Origin: JBQTIP01 sp052388025
Lineage (GTDB): Bacteria; Actinomycetota; UBA4738; HRBIN12
Length of the DNA: 29,251 nucleotides
NCBI GenBank assembly: GCA_052388025.1
Contig: JBQTIP010000201.1
Location: forward strand, 1 to 29,251
Direction of reading: 5' to 3'
Part shown: positions 1 to 7,279 of the stretch, in pieces
Layout: each line of letters begins with the position of its first letter
Numbering within the stretch: position 1 is the stretch's first letter
Made by a program: the position numbers and the translations under genes
Notes under the pieces: generated by a model
Told to the model about the DNA's origin: nothing
Seen by the model: only the letters and a program-made list of their open reading frames with translations
Database searches by the model: none

Positions 1-2
1 AG

Positions 3-830
3 CGCGCCCGAGCGTTCACCGAGCAGCACCTCATTCCGCTCGAGATTGAGTGCGAGGAGCACGACGGCCTCACCCCCGAGAGCCTCGCCAAGGCGAAGGC
101 GGCGACCCTCGAATGGGGCTTCAACGCGATCAACCACGCCGGGGAGGACAGCCGACAGGGCCTCGACACGTTCCAGCAGATCCTCGTCGAGGAGGAGTGG
201 GGGAAGGCCACCGGCGCGCTGTGGAACGTCCCGTGGCGACCGTCCATCCCGCTGAAGGACGCGACCGAGGCGCAAAAGGAGGAGTACCTGCGCCCGGCCT
301 GCCGCGGCGAGCGCCGCGACGCCTACGCGATCACCGAGGAGGGCGCCGGGTCGGACGCGGCGGCGGTGAAGCTGGTCTGCTCCAAGACCGCCGGGCGCGT
401 GACCGACCGAGCCGTCCAGATCCACGGCGGCCGCGGGTACATGCGGGAGCACCCGGTCGAGCGGCTGTACCGAGAACTCCGCGTCGACCGAATCTGGGAA
501 GGGACCTCCGAGATCCAGCGCGTGGTGATCGGCAACGAGCTCCGCAAGCGCGGGTCCGGCGTCTACACCGGCTGGCCGTCGCAGCGGATCAGGTGCCGTC
601 GAGGCAGCCGGCGACGTCCGCCGGGAGCCCGGGGATGCCCAGCCCCTCGCCTCCGTCCACGAAGTCGTAGGGGATCCCGGACCACTCGCCCGGGAGGCCC
701 GCATACGCCTTCGGCTCGGGGTCGGCGCTCTCGTACTGGAAGCCGATCCAGTCGGGTGAGTGGAACCCGATGCTCGGATACGGCGCGACGGCCGAGAGCC
801 CACGGCCAAACCTGCGCGCTTCGACGATGA
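3..830 (+). CDS. Acyl-CoA dehydrogenase, 5'-partial and internally deleted (probable pseudogene)
   Basis: The reading frame enters from the window edge. The first ~120 codons match the N-terminal helical part of acyl-CoA dehydrogenases, ending in the motif ITEEGAGSD (about 319-357). The frame then jumps straight to the C-terminal part: a KL..S...GRVTDRAVQ segment, IHGGRGYM, and RIWEGTSEIQR carrying the catalytic Glu. Compared with the intact paralogue at 7789-8964, about 185 residues are missing at 350-372. These are the whole middle beta-domain and the first C-terminal helices, so FAD and substrate binding should be lost. Similarity ends near 580. The frame has no stop there and runs on to 830, antisense to the next gene, so the native stop also seems lost. 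Probably a pseudogene or a mis-assembly. The family assignment is secure; function is unlikely. Confidence 0.75.
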   Translation, partial: RARAFTEQHLIPLEIECEEHDGLTPESLAKAKAATLEWGFNAINHAGEDSRQGLDTFQQILVEEEWGKATGALWNVPWRPSIPLKDATEAQKEEYLRPACRGERRDAYAITEEGAGSDAAAVKLVCSKTAGRVTDRAVQIHGGRGYMREHPVERLYRELRVDRIWEGTSEIQRVVIGNELRKRGSGVYTGWPSQRIRCRRGSRRRPPGARGCPAPRLRPRSRRGSRTTRPGGPHTPSARGRRSRTGSRSSRVSGTRCSDTARRPRAHGQTCALRR

Positions 831-1260
831 ACCGGCCCTGGAACGCGGGGTCGTCCGCCGCGTAGAGCTTGACGTACCAGCGGCGCACCACGAGTAGGTA
901 GCCCTTGTCGCTCGGCGGCGACTCCGGTCCCTCGAAGTACCGCATGTCGGTGACGACGAGCGGCCCCTCCACGCCGGTCGTCCGGCGGACGATGCCGACG
1001 GGCTGGTCGCGAAGCGGCGTGCCCTCCGGCGGCGTGCGCCAGCCGTTGACGCAGGTCGGCAGCGGCGGTCCTGCCGTCGTCAGTGGCGTTGCGGGAGGCG
1101 GTGGTGGTTCGACCGGCGTCGTGGGAGTGCCGGTCACCGCGGTCACGATCGAGCTGCCGGATGGGGTCGTGCTCGCCCGATCCGACGCCGAGCTCCCGCA
1201 CGCGATGAACACCAGCGCCGGGGCTGCCAATGAAATCTCGAGGAACCTGCGCGTTCGCAT
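589..1260 (-). CDS. Hypothetical lipoprotein
   Basis: This encodes a 223-aa protein starting at ATG 1260. It opens with a short basic N-region, a hydrophobic stretch and a lipobox-like LVFIAC around residue 20, followed by a Ser/Thr/Pro-rich linker containing a run of prolines. That pattern indicates an exported lipoprotein anchored to the outer face of the membrane. The C-terminal ~140 residues are rich in Trp, Tyr and Gly (for example RRWYVKLYA and DWIGFQYES) and resemble no family I can name. An upstream in-frame start at 1347 would overlap the divergent phosphoesterase gene and put 29 unlikely residues before the signal peptide, so I prefer 1260. It converges with the damaged acyl-CoA dehydrogenase and overlaps its run-on 3' frame. 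Function unknown. Confidence 0.6.
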   Translation of the reverse strand: MRTRRFLEISLAAPALVFIACGSSASDRASTTPSGSSIVTAVTGTPTTPVEPPPPPATPLTTAGPPLPTCVNGWRTPPEGTPLRDQPVGIVRRTTGVEGPLVVTDMRYFEGPESPPSDKGYLLVVRRWYVKLYAADDPAFQGRFIVEARRFGRGLSAVAPYPSIGFHSPDWIGFQYESADPEPKAYAGLPGEWSGIPYDFVDGGEGLGIPGLPADVAGCLDGT

Positions 1261-1308
1261 CCCATTCCCGCTACGGGGGCTGGGGGAGGATATCGTTCCG
1301 GGCGCCGC

Positions 1309-2694
1309 TTGATAGCGTTGGAAGCCGTGCCGGTCGAACATCAGCACATCACACGTCGTCGGTTCCTCACTCGCTCCGCGATGGCGGTGGCGGGCGCGAC
1401 GCTCTTCTCCTGCACGGGCGGCCGCCGGATCCCGAAGGTCGACGACGTCATCTCGGCCGTCGACACCCGCTGGCCGATCAAGCGGGTCGTCTACCTGATG
1501 CTCGAGAACCGGAGCTTCGACAACATCTTCGGCAAGTACCCAGGCGCGAACGGCGCGACCGAGGGCGTGAACCTCGGAGCGGAGGTCCCGCTAGTGCGGT
1601 GCACGGAGTGGCTCCCCGGCGATCTCCCCCACGACCGGGCCGCGGCGCTCAACTGCCTCAACGGCGGAGAGCTCGACGGGTTCGCGACGGGCATCTACGG
1701 GCCGGCGTTCGCCTACTCGCAGTTCGACCGGCACCAGCTCCCCAACTACTGGTCGTGGGCAGACGAATACGTGCTGGCCGACAACTTCTTCGCCTCGGCC
1801 CTCGGGCCCTCGTACCCGAACCACTTCTTCCACGTCGCGGGACAGTCCGGCGGCGCGATCGACAACCCGGAGAACATCGAGGTGAGGTGGGAGGACGGCA
1901 AGCGCACGAAGAGCTGGGGCTGCGACGCGCACGGGGACAACGTCTTCGTCTTCGTGAAGGACCAGTACGGGAACCTTACGAAGCACAACACCTGCTTCGG
2001 GTTCAAGACGGTCGGCGAGCAGCTCACCGAGCGCGGAATCGACTGGGCCTTCTACTCGGCCTCCACCTATCAGACGGGGTACTTCTGGAACGCCTACAAC
2101 GGGATCGGAAACGTGTTCCACACGGACCTCTGGCACGAGCACACCCGGCCTGTCGACCGGCTCCTCGACGACATCGACGCCGGCGTCTTGCCTCCCGTCA
2201 CGTGGATCACGCCGCGATTCGAGCTGTCCGATCACCCGCCGTGGAGCTCCGTATTCTCCCACAATTGGGTCACCGACATCGTGAACGGGATCATGACGAG
2301 CCCGATGTGGGAGCACACGGCGATCTTCATCACATGGGACGAGTGGGGAGGCTTCTACGACCACGTGATGCCCCCGGTCGTCGACGACCTGGGCTTCGGC
2401 TTCCGCGTCCCGATGCTCGTGATCTCGCCGTACGCGAAGCGGGGTTACGTCGACGACGGGCTCGGCGAGTTCTCCTCGCCGCTGAAATTCATCTCGGACA
2501 ACTGGGACCTGCCCTATCTGACCGGCCGCATCGCGAACACGCACAACTTCGAGCACGTCTTCGATTTCGCGAAGAACCCGCGCGTCGACGCGCAGGTACT
2601 GGGGAAGCGGAAGGGCTACGGCTCAGCGTTCCAGTTCCCCTTCGACTACCCGAAGTGGCCCGAGGGCATCGAGCCGACCGAGAATCCGATCTAG
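1309..2694 (+). CDS. Tat-exported phosphoesterase / phospholipase C family protein
   Basis: This is an alkaline-phosphatase-superfamily phosphoesterase (PF04185; bacterial phospholipase C and acid phosphatase AcpA-like), hydrolysing phosphodiesters outside the membrane. A twin-arginine motif (RRRFL, ~16-20) is followed by a hydrophobic stretch and a Cys in LFSC (~35), so it may be a Tat-exported lipoprotein. Family hallmarks are ENRSFDN (~66-72) with the metal-ligand Glu/Asn, the PNHFFHVAGQSGG segment, TWDEWGGFYDHV.PP (~340-350) with metal-binding Asp/His, and a late SPYAKRGYVD. Length (~461 aa) is usual for the short, non-haemolytic forms lacking extra C-terminal domains. TTG 1309 is the first start; GTG 1327 is an equally good alternative giving a shorter n-region. 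A purine-rich GGGGGAGGA lies at 1282-1290. The stop codon lies inside a palindrome shared with the next, convergent gene. Confidence 0.85.
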   Translation: MIALEAVPVEHQHITRRRFLTRSAMAVAGATLFSCTGGRRIPKVDDVISAVDTRWPIKRVVYLMLENRSFDNIFGKYPGANGATEGVNLGAEVPLVRCTEWLPGDLPHDRAAALNCLNGGELDGFATGIYGPAFAYSQFDRHQLPNYWSWADEYVLADNFFASALGPSYPNHFFHVAGQSGGAIDNPENIEVRWEDGKRTKSWGCDAHGDNVFVFVKDQYGNLTKHNTCFGFKTVGEQLTERGIDWAFYSASTYQTGYFWNAYNGIGNVFHTDLWHEHTRPVDRLLDDIDAGVLPPVTWITPRFELSDHPPWSSVFSHNWVTDIVNGIMTSPMWEHTAIFITWDEWGGFYDHVMPPVVDDLGFGFRVPMLVISPYAKRGYVDDGLGEFSSPLKFISDNWDLPYLTGRIANTHNFEHVFDFAKNPRVDAQVLGKRKGYGSAFQFPFDYPKWPEGIEPTENPI

Positions 2695-2709
2695 TCTGAG
2701 ACAGACTAG
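2691..2709. terminator. Bidirectional hairpin holding both convergent stop codons
   Basis: A perfect 8-bp inverted repeat, CTAGTCTG-aga-CAGACTAG, sits exactly between two convergent genes. The TAG stop of the phosphoesterase is in the left arm (2692-2694). The TAG stop of the CoA ligase is the reverse complement in the right arm (2706-2708). There is no T-run on either side, so it would be a weak intrinsic terminator or a collision site. The structure is seen directly; the terminator role is inferred. Confidence 0.5.
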
Positions 2710-4814
2710 CTGGAAGGGCGCAGGACGACCAGCGCGTCGACGGCTACGCAGCCGTCTGGCCCCGCGATGATCGGGTTCACGTCGAGGGCATCGAGCAGGT
2801 CGCCCAGATCGGTCGCCAGGGACGAGAGCGCGGCGAGCGCCCGGGCAACGGCGTCGACGTCGGGCGGGGGCTGCCCGCGGACGCCGTCGAGGAGCGGGCG
2901 GACCGCGAGCCGGTCGATCATCCCCCGCGCCCTCGCCTCGTCCAGCGGCGGAAAGGCGAGGCGCCGGTCGTTCAGGACCTCCACCAGCACGCCCCCGGCC
3001 GCCACGAGAACCAGCGGCCCGAATTGCTGGTCGCGGACGATCCCGAAGGCCAGCTCGACACCTGCGGGCGCCATCCGTTCCACGATCACCTCGGGACCGA
3101 GGCGCTCGGCCAGGTCGGCGTAGGCAGCCTCCAGCCGGGCACGGTCGGCGACCTGGAGCTGCACGCCGTCAGCGTCGGACTTGTGCTGGATCCCCGTCGC
3201 CGCGGTCTTGAGCGCGACGGGCCAGCCAAGGCGCTCGGCCGCCCCGAGGACCTCTTCCTCGCTCGCGGCACGGGCGGCCCCGACAACCGGCACTCCGTAG
3301 TCGGCCAGGAGAGCGAGCCCCTCGACCTCGTCGATCCGCTCGCCCGAGGACAGGCGCCGCCTCCATCGATCGCGCACCCAGGGCGCGACGAGCGACGCAG
3401 CTTCGACCGGATGCCGCGCGCGGTAGTCGCGGTACTCGAACAGGTGCCGGAACGCGGCGAGTCCGGTCGCGGTTCCTTCTAGGACGGGGATACCGGCGTC
3501 CCTCAGCTCGTTCGCGTCGGCCCGGTCGACGGCGCTGGCAAGGTTGCCGAGCAAGGCCACCGGCTTCCGGGCCTCCGGGTACAGCTGCGTCGCAACGTCG
3601 ACGTAGCCCATCTGCCGGCTCTCCTCCGCCGTGAGGTCCACCACGAAAGCGAAGGCCGCGGTTTCGGGGTCGGTCAGGAGCGCCCGCGAGCACTCGAGGT
3701 AGATCTCGCCCGACGCGTTCCCCGTGCCCCACGCGTCGAGAGGGTTCACGGGCGGCAGACCGGGCTCGAGCACCGCCGCCAGCCGGGCGACGGTGTCGTC
3801 CGAGATCTCGGCGAACTCGACCGCGGCGGCCGATGCCGCGTCGATGAACATGGCCCGCTCGCCGCCGGAGTCGTGGATCGAGGCGAGCGCCCCGGGGCCG
3901 GCCCGGCGCCCGGCCACGAGCAGCTCGAGCGTGTCGGCCATCTCATCGAGGGTGTCGACTCGGAGCACGCCGTGCGTCTCGAACAGCGCCTGGTAGGCCC
4001 CGTCCTCGCCGGCAAGCGCCCCCGAGTGCACGGCGGCCAGCTCCGCCGACAGGGGCTCGCGACCGACCTTGAGGATAACTACGGGGATATCGCGCTTCGC
4101 CGCCAGGTCAAGGCCCGCTCGGAACCCAGCCACGTCGCGCACCGTCTCGAGGAACATCCCAACGGCCCGGGTGCTCTCCCTGCCGAGCGCGTAGTGGAGG
4201 TAGTCGGCGGCGGTCGTCACGAGCGACTGGCCGATCGACACGACCAGGTTGAACAGGAGCCGGCGATCGTTATGGAGCATGGCCGAGAACACCGAGCCCG
4301 ATTGGCTGATGATCGTCACGTTTCCGGGCACCAGGTCCGGCGGCTCGTAGAAGCCGCAGGCGCGCAGCCCAACCTCCACGTGCACGAACCCCATGCCGTT
4401 TCCTCCGCAAACGGCCATCCCCGCATCGCGGGCGATCGCCGCCAGCCGCTCCGTGAGGGGCGGGGCGCCATCGCGAGGCTCCTCGAACCCGCTCGCGAAG
4501 ATCACCGCGGATCGTGCGCCCGCGACCGCGGCGGCCACGAGCTGCTCTTCGAGAGCTGCGTTCGGCACACCCAATATCGCGAGGTCCACCGGGCGGCCGA
4601 CGTCGGCGATCGTCGGGTAGCACGGAAATCCAAGGATCTCTTCGTATTTCGGATTCACGGGAAAGACCTCGCCGTCGAACCCGCCGCGGGTGAGCTGGAG
4701 CATCATCTGCTCCCCGAACGAGCCCTCCCGGAGAGTCGCGCCTACGATCGCGACCGACCGCGCCTCGAGCATGCACTCGAGCGCCGTCCGCTCACCCTCC
4801 GGAACCTGGCCCAT
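2706..4814 (-). CDS. ADP-forming acyl-CoA synthetase (acetate--CoA ligase type), fused alpha-beta
   Basis: The 702-aa product has the layout of NDP-forming acyl-CoA synthetases, which interconvert acyl-CoA + ADP + Pi with acid + CoA + ATP. A CoA-binding Rossmann domain comes first (~15-110, SVAIVGAT). A succinyl-CoA-ligase-like domain follows (~150-300, IISQSGSVFSAML) with the putative phospho-His in HSGALAG (~263). The C-terminal half is an ATP-grasp domain (~480-700; GWPVALKTAATGIQHKSD, EVIVERMAPAGVELAFGIVRD, and DVNPIIAG near the end). No acetyltransferase domain is attached, so it is not a Pat-type fusion. I chose ATG 4814; the longer frame upstream is antisense-like sequence. It starts 19 bp after the stop of the FAD oxidoreductase and is probably co-transcribed with it. 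Acyl substrate unknown. Confidence 0.85.
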   Translation of the reverse strand: MGQVPEGERTALECMLEARSVAIVGATLREGSFGEQMMLQLTRGGFDGEVFPVNPKYEEILGFPCYPTIADVGRPVDLAILGVPNAALEEQLVAAAVAGARSAVIFASGFEEPRDGAPPLTERLAAIARDAGMAVCGGNGMGFVHVEVGLRACGFYEPPDLVPGNVTIISQSGSVFSAMLHNDRRLLFNLVVSIGQSLVTTAADYLHYALGRESTRAVGMFLETVRDVAGFRAGLDLAAKRDIPVVILKVGREPLSAELAAVHSGALAGEDGAYQALFETHGVLRVDTLDEMADTLELLVAGRRAGPGALASIHDSGGERAMFIDAASAAAVEFAEISDDTVARLAAVLEPGLPPVNPLDAWGTGNASGEIYLECSRALLTDPETAAFAFVVDLTAEESRQMGYVDVATQLYPEARKPVALLGNLASAVDRADANELRDAGIPVLEGTATGLAAFRHLFEYRDYRARHPVEAASLVAPWVRDRWRRRLSSGERIDEVEGLALLADYGVPVVGAARAASEEEVLGAAERLGWPVALKTAATGIQHKSDADGVQLQVADRARLEAAYADLAERLGPEVIVERMAPAGVELAFGIVRDQQFGPLVLVAAGGVLVEVLNDRRLAFPPLDEARARGMIDRLAVRPLLDGVRGQPPPDVDAVARALAALSSLATDLGDLLDALDVNPIIAGPDGCVAVDALVVLRPSS

Positions 4815-4833
4815 GCTCACGACCGGGTTGAGC

Positions 4834-6450
4834 TTACTTGCGCTTCCCGAGCTTCCGATCGCGCTTGATCTGCCGGACGGCGTTGTGGGCGGGGATGCCG
4901 CACACCCCGCCGCCCCCGTGTGTCGCGGAGCTCGCCTGGTACAGGCCCCGGATCGGGGTCCGGAAGTCGGCATACCCGGGCGCCGGCCGCATGTGGAACA
5001 GCTGGTCGGCCGAGAGCTCGCCGTGAAAGATGTTCCCTCCGATCAGCCCCAGGTCCTGCTCGAGGTCGTACGGCCCGATGACCTGGCGCGCTATCACCGA
5101 TGCCTTGAAGTTCGGGGCCAGCTCGTTGTACCCGTCGATGATCCGGTCGGCGTAAGCCTCCAGCTCCTCTCGGTGGGGCTCCTTCGACCACTCGTGGGGC
5201 ACCCACTGTGTGAACATCGAGAAGATGTGGACGCCTTCGGGCGCCAGCGTCTTGTCGAACGTCGTCGGGATGACGCCGTCGACGAACGGCCGCTCGGCCC
5301 CGCGGCCCTCCTTCGCGTCCTGGAACGCTCGCTCGCAGTACGCCGGCGATAGGCACAGCTCCACCGAGCCGGTGTGATGATCCTGCCGGCTCGTGCCGGG
5401 GTCGGCCGTGAAGTCCGGGAGCTCCGAGATGGCGACGTTCACCTTCACGACGCCGCTCCTCGTCTTCCAGCCCTCGATGTCCCGGACGAAGTCCGGCGGC
5501 AGCTCGTGCCGGTCGAGGTGGTCGAGGAACGCGATCTTCGGGTGGACCGTGGTGACGACGACCGGCGCTCGGAGCTCGTCTCCGCTCTCGAGAGCCACGC
5601 CCACGGCGCGGCCGTCGCGGACGAGAACCTTCTTCACACGCGCGTCGGTGCGGATCTCGGCCCCTAGCTCCTCGGCGGAGCGCCGGCAAGCATCTGACAC
5701 GGCGCCCATCCCGCCCTCGGGGAAGCCCCAGCTTCCGAGATGCCCGTCTCCGACGTCTCCGATCGAGTGGTGCAACATCACGTACGCGGTGCCGGGCTCG
5801 TCGGGCCCCGCCCACGTCCCGATAACGCCGTTCACCGTCAGGCCGGCCTTGACCTGCTCGGACTCGAACCAGTCGTCGAGGAGGTCGGTGATGCTCATCG
5901 TGAACAGGCGGGTCACGTCGCCGACCCCGCGAACACCGAGCCCGCGTATCTTCCAGGCCATCTTGAGCTGATCGAGGAGGTCCACCGGCTTCATCGAGCC
6001 GAGCTTCGGCGGGATCTCAAGGAGCAGCGGTCCCAGGACGTCGGCCACGCCGGCCAGCCACGAGTCCCACTTGGGCATGGTCTCGGCGTCCTTCTTGGAG
6101 AACTGAGAGATGCTCTCGTAGTTCTTCTTCGCGTCGTCGGCGTACATCTTGATCGAGCGACCGTCGGGGAATGCCTGGTAATAGGGGCCCATCGGGTAGA
6201 CCTTGTAGCCGTGGCGTTCCAGGCTGAGGTCGTTCAGGATCGTCGGCGGCATCAGGCTCATCACGTATGAGTAGGTCGTCACCTTGAAGCCGGGGTGCTC
6301 GGGCCACGGCGCGCTGGTGTCGGCCGCGCCGCCGGTCTTGGCCCGGGCCTCCAAGACCACCGTGCGGGCGCCGGCTCGGGCCAGATAGGCGCCGGAGATC
6401 AAGCCGTTGTGGCCGCCGCCGATCACGATGGCGTCGTAGACGGATCCCAT
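4834..6450 (-). CDS. Phytoene-desaturase-like FAD-dependent oxidoreductase (PYROXD2-type)
   Basis: This 538-aa flavoprotein has an N-terminal dinucleotide-binding motif (GGGHNGLISGAYLA, ~11-24) followed by VLEAR..TGGAADT, the pattern of the CrtI/PYROXD2 amine-oxidase-like family. A second FAD-binding block near the C-terminus (HGGGGVCGIPAHNAVRQIK) closes the fold. Members oxidise or isomerise lipophilic substrates, but for this non-carotenoid clade the reaction is generally not established. No phytoene synthase is nearby, so a carotenoid role is not supported. ATG 6450 is preceded by AAGGAG at good spacing. It appears to lead a two-gene operon with the downstream CoA ligase and is divergent from a TetR regulator across a palindromic intergenic region, suggesting TetR control. 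Confidence 0.82.
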   Translation of the reverse strand: MGSVYDAIVIGGGHNGLISGAYLARAGARTVVLEARAKTGGAADTSAPWPEHPGFKVTTYSYVMSLMPPTILNDLSLERHGYKVYPMGPYYQAFPDGRSIKMYADDAKKNYESISQFSKKDAETMPKWDSWLAGVADVLGPLLLEIPPKLGSMKPVDLLDQLKMAWKIRGLGVRGVGDVTRLFTMSITDLLDDWFESEQVKAGLTVNGVIGTWAGPDEPGTAYVMLHHSIGDVGDGHLGSWGFPEGGMGAVSDACRRSAEELGAEIRTDARVKKVLVRDGRAVGVALESGDELRAPVVVTTVHPKIAFLDHLDRHELPPDFVRDIEGWKTRSGVVKVNVAISELPDFTADPGTSRQDHHTGSVELCLSPAYCERAFQDAKEGRGAERPFVDGVIPTTFDKTLAPEGVHIFSMFTQWVPHEWSKEPHREELEAYADRIIDGYNELAPNFKASVIARQVIGPYDLEQDLGLIGGNIFHGELSADQLFHMRPAPGYADFRTPIRGLYQASSATHGGGGVCGIPAHNAVRQIKRDRKLGKRK

Positions 6451-6486
6451 GACATCGCTCCTTCATCCGCGGGGCGGTAGCCCGAC

Positions 6487-6516
6487 ATCATGCACCGAAC
6501 TTGAATTGCGAGTCAA
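6487..6516 (-). promoter_or_regulatory. Candidate promoter for the FAD oxidoreductase operon
   Basis: On the minus strand TTGACT (6516-6511) and CATGAT (6492-6487) are separated by 18 bp, close to the vegetative -35/-10 pattern. Transcription would start about 30 bases before ATG 6450. The -35 element lies inside the 6499-6518 palindrome, so a bound regulator would block it. Prediction from sequence only. Confidence 0.4.
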
Positions 6517-6518
6517 GT
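6499..6518. promoter_or_regulatory. Candidate TetR operator palindrome
   Basis: ACTTGA-N8-TCAAGT is a perfect 6-bp inverted repeat in a 20-bp span, and part of the core is symmetric too. Its length is typical for TetR-family operators. It sits between the divergent FAD oxidoreductase and TetR genes and overlaps the predicted minus-strand -35 box. Binding by the adjacent regulator is inferred. Confidence 0.5.
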
Positions 6519-6540
6519 CGCGAGTAGCCCCGGCTTCCGG

Positions 6541-6568
6541 TTGACACCGCAGCTAGAGAGGGTAAAGT
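6541..6568 (+). promoter_or_regulatory. Candidate promoter for the TetR gene
   Basis: A perfect -35 hexamer TTGACA (6541-6546) is followed after 16 bp by TAAAGT (6563-6568). The predicted start would give a leader of roughly 40 bases before ATG 6617. Nearby, CCTGAATTTCGG (6571-6582) forms a weak imperfect dyad just downstream. Prediction from sequence only. Confidence 0.5.
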
Positions 6569-6616
6569 GACCTGAATTTCGGTTAGGCGAGAGGCCGATC
6601 CGAGGACTCGGCCTGT

Positions 6617-7270
6617 ATGATGTTCAGGCCCGGGGTGCGCATGACGGCGGTTCGTCAGAAGGCGGTTAGAGATCGTCACCAGGAGATCCTCGATGCCGCC
6701 GTACGGGTGATCACGGACCGTGGCCTTGCCGATACGCGCATCTCCGACATCGCCGACCGTGCCGGCGTCAGCCCCGGCCTGGTCCTTTACTACTTCAGCT
6801 CGAAGGACCGCTTGCTCTCGGAGGCGCTGAACTTCGCCAACGACCGGTTCTATGTACGGATGTCCCGCGAGATCCGGCGACTACCGAGCGCCAGGGACCA
6901 GCTGACTCGGCTGATCGACCTCTCGACTCCCGGCTTCCTGCCCGGCGAGGAGCGGCTCGACGAATGGGCGCTGTGGATCGAGGTCTGGACGCGAGCCCTC
7001 AGGGACCCTGAGACAGCGAAGGACCGCGAGGCCCTGGATCAGCGGTGGCGCGCGTCGATCGCCGACATCATCCGGACCGGCCAGCGGTCGGGCGAGTTCC
7101 CCCCGGTGGATGCGGACGACGTCGCCATGCTTCTCGGCGCGCTGATCGACGGGCTGGCCATACAGGTGGTCATGAACGACAGCCAGGTGACGCCGGAACG
7201 CATGCGTGCAGTGTGCCTCGAGGTGGCGGCTAGAGAGATCGGCTTCGAGCTGCAGCCTGCTCCGCTCTGA
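6617..7270 (+). CDS. TetR/AcrR family transcriptional regulator (BetI-like C-terminal domain)
   Basis: This 217-aa regulator has a classic TetR N-terminal helix-turn-helix (~25-70: ILDAAVRVITDRGLADTRIS, then IADRAGVSPGLVLYYFSSKD). The C-terminal ligand domain contains the ALWIEVWTRALRDPE and ALIDGLAIQVVM patterns seen in the BetI-like TetR_C_6 group. BetI itself senses choline, but this gene is not next to the betaine genes, so the ligand is unknown. ATG 6617 is used; ATG 6641 (MTAVRQKAV) is a credible shorter start. It is divergent from the FAD oxidoreductase operon, and the palindrome between them is the likely operator. It converges on the RidA-like gene with a gap of 9 bases. Confidence 0.88.
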   Translation: MMFRPGVRMTAVRQKAVRDRHQEILDAAVRVITDRGLADTRISDIADRAGVSPGLVLYYFSSKDRLLSEALNFANDRFYVRMSREIRRLPSARDQLTRLIDLSTPGFLPGEERLDEWALWIEVWTRALRDPETAKDREALDQRWRASIADIIRTGQRSGEFPPVDADDVAMLLGALIDGLAIQVVMNDSQVTPERMRAVCLEVAAREIGFELQPAPL

Positions 7271-7279
7271 CCGACCGGC

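Noticed and set aside
3..590. Frameshift as the explanation for the short acyl-CoA dehydrogenase
   Set aside because: Both conserved halves lie in the same frame with no space between them for the missing domain, so it is a deletion or a join, not a frameshift.
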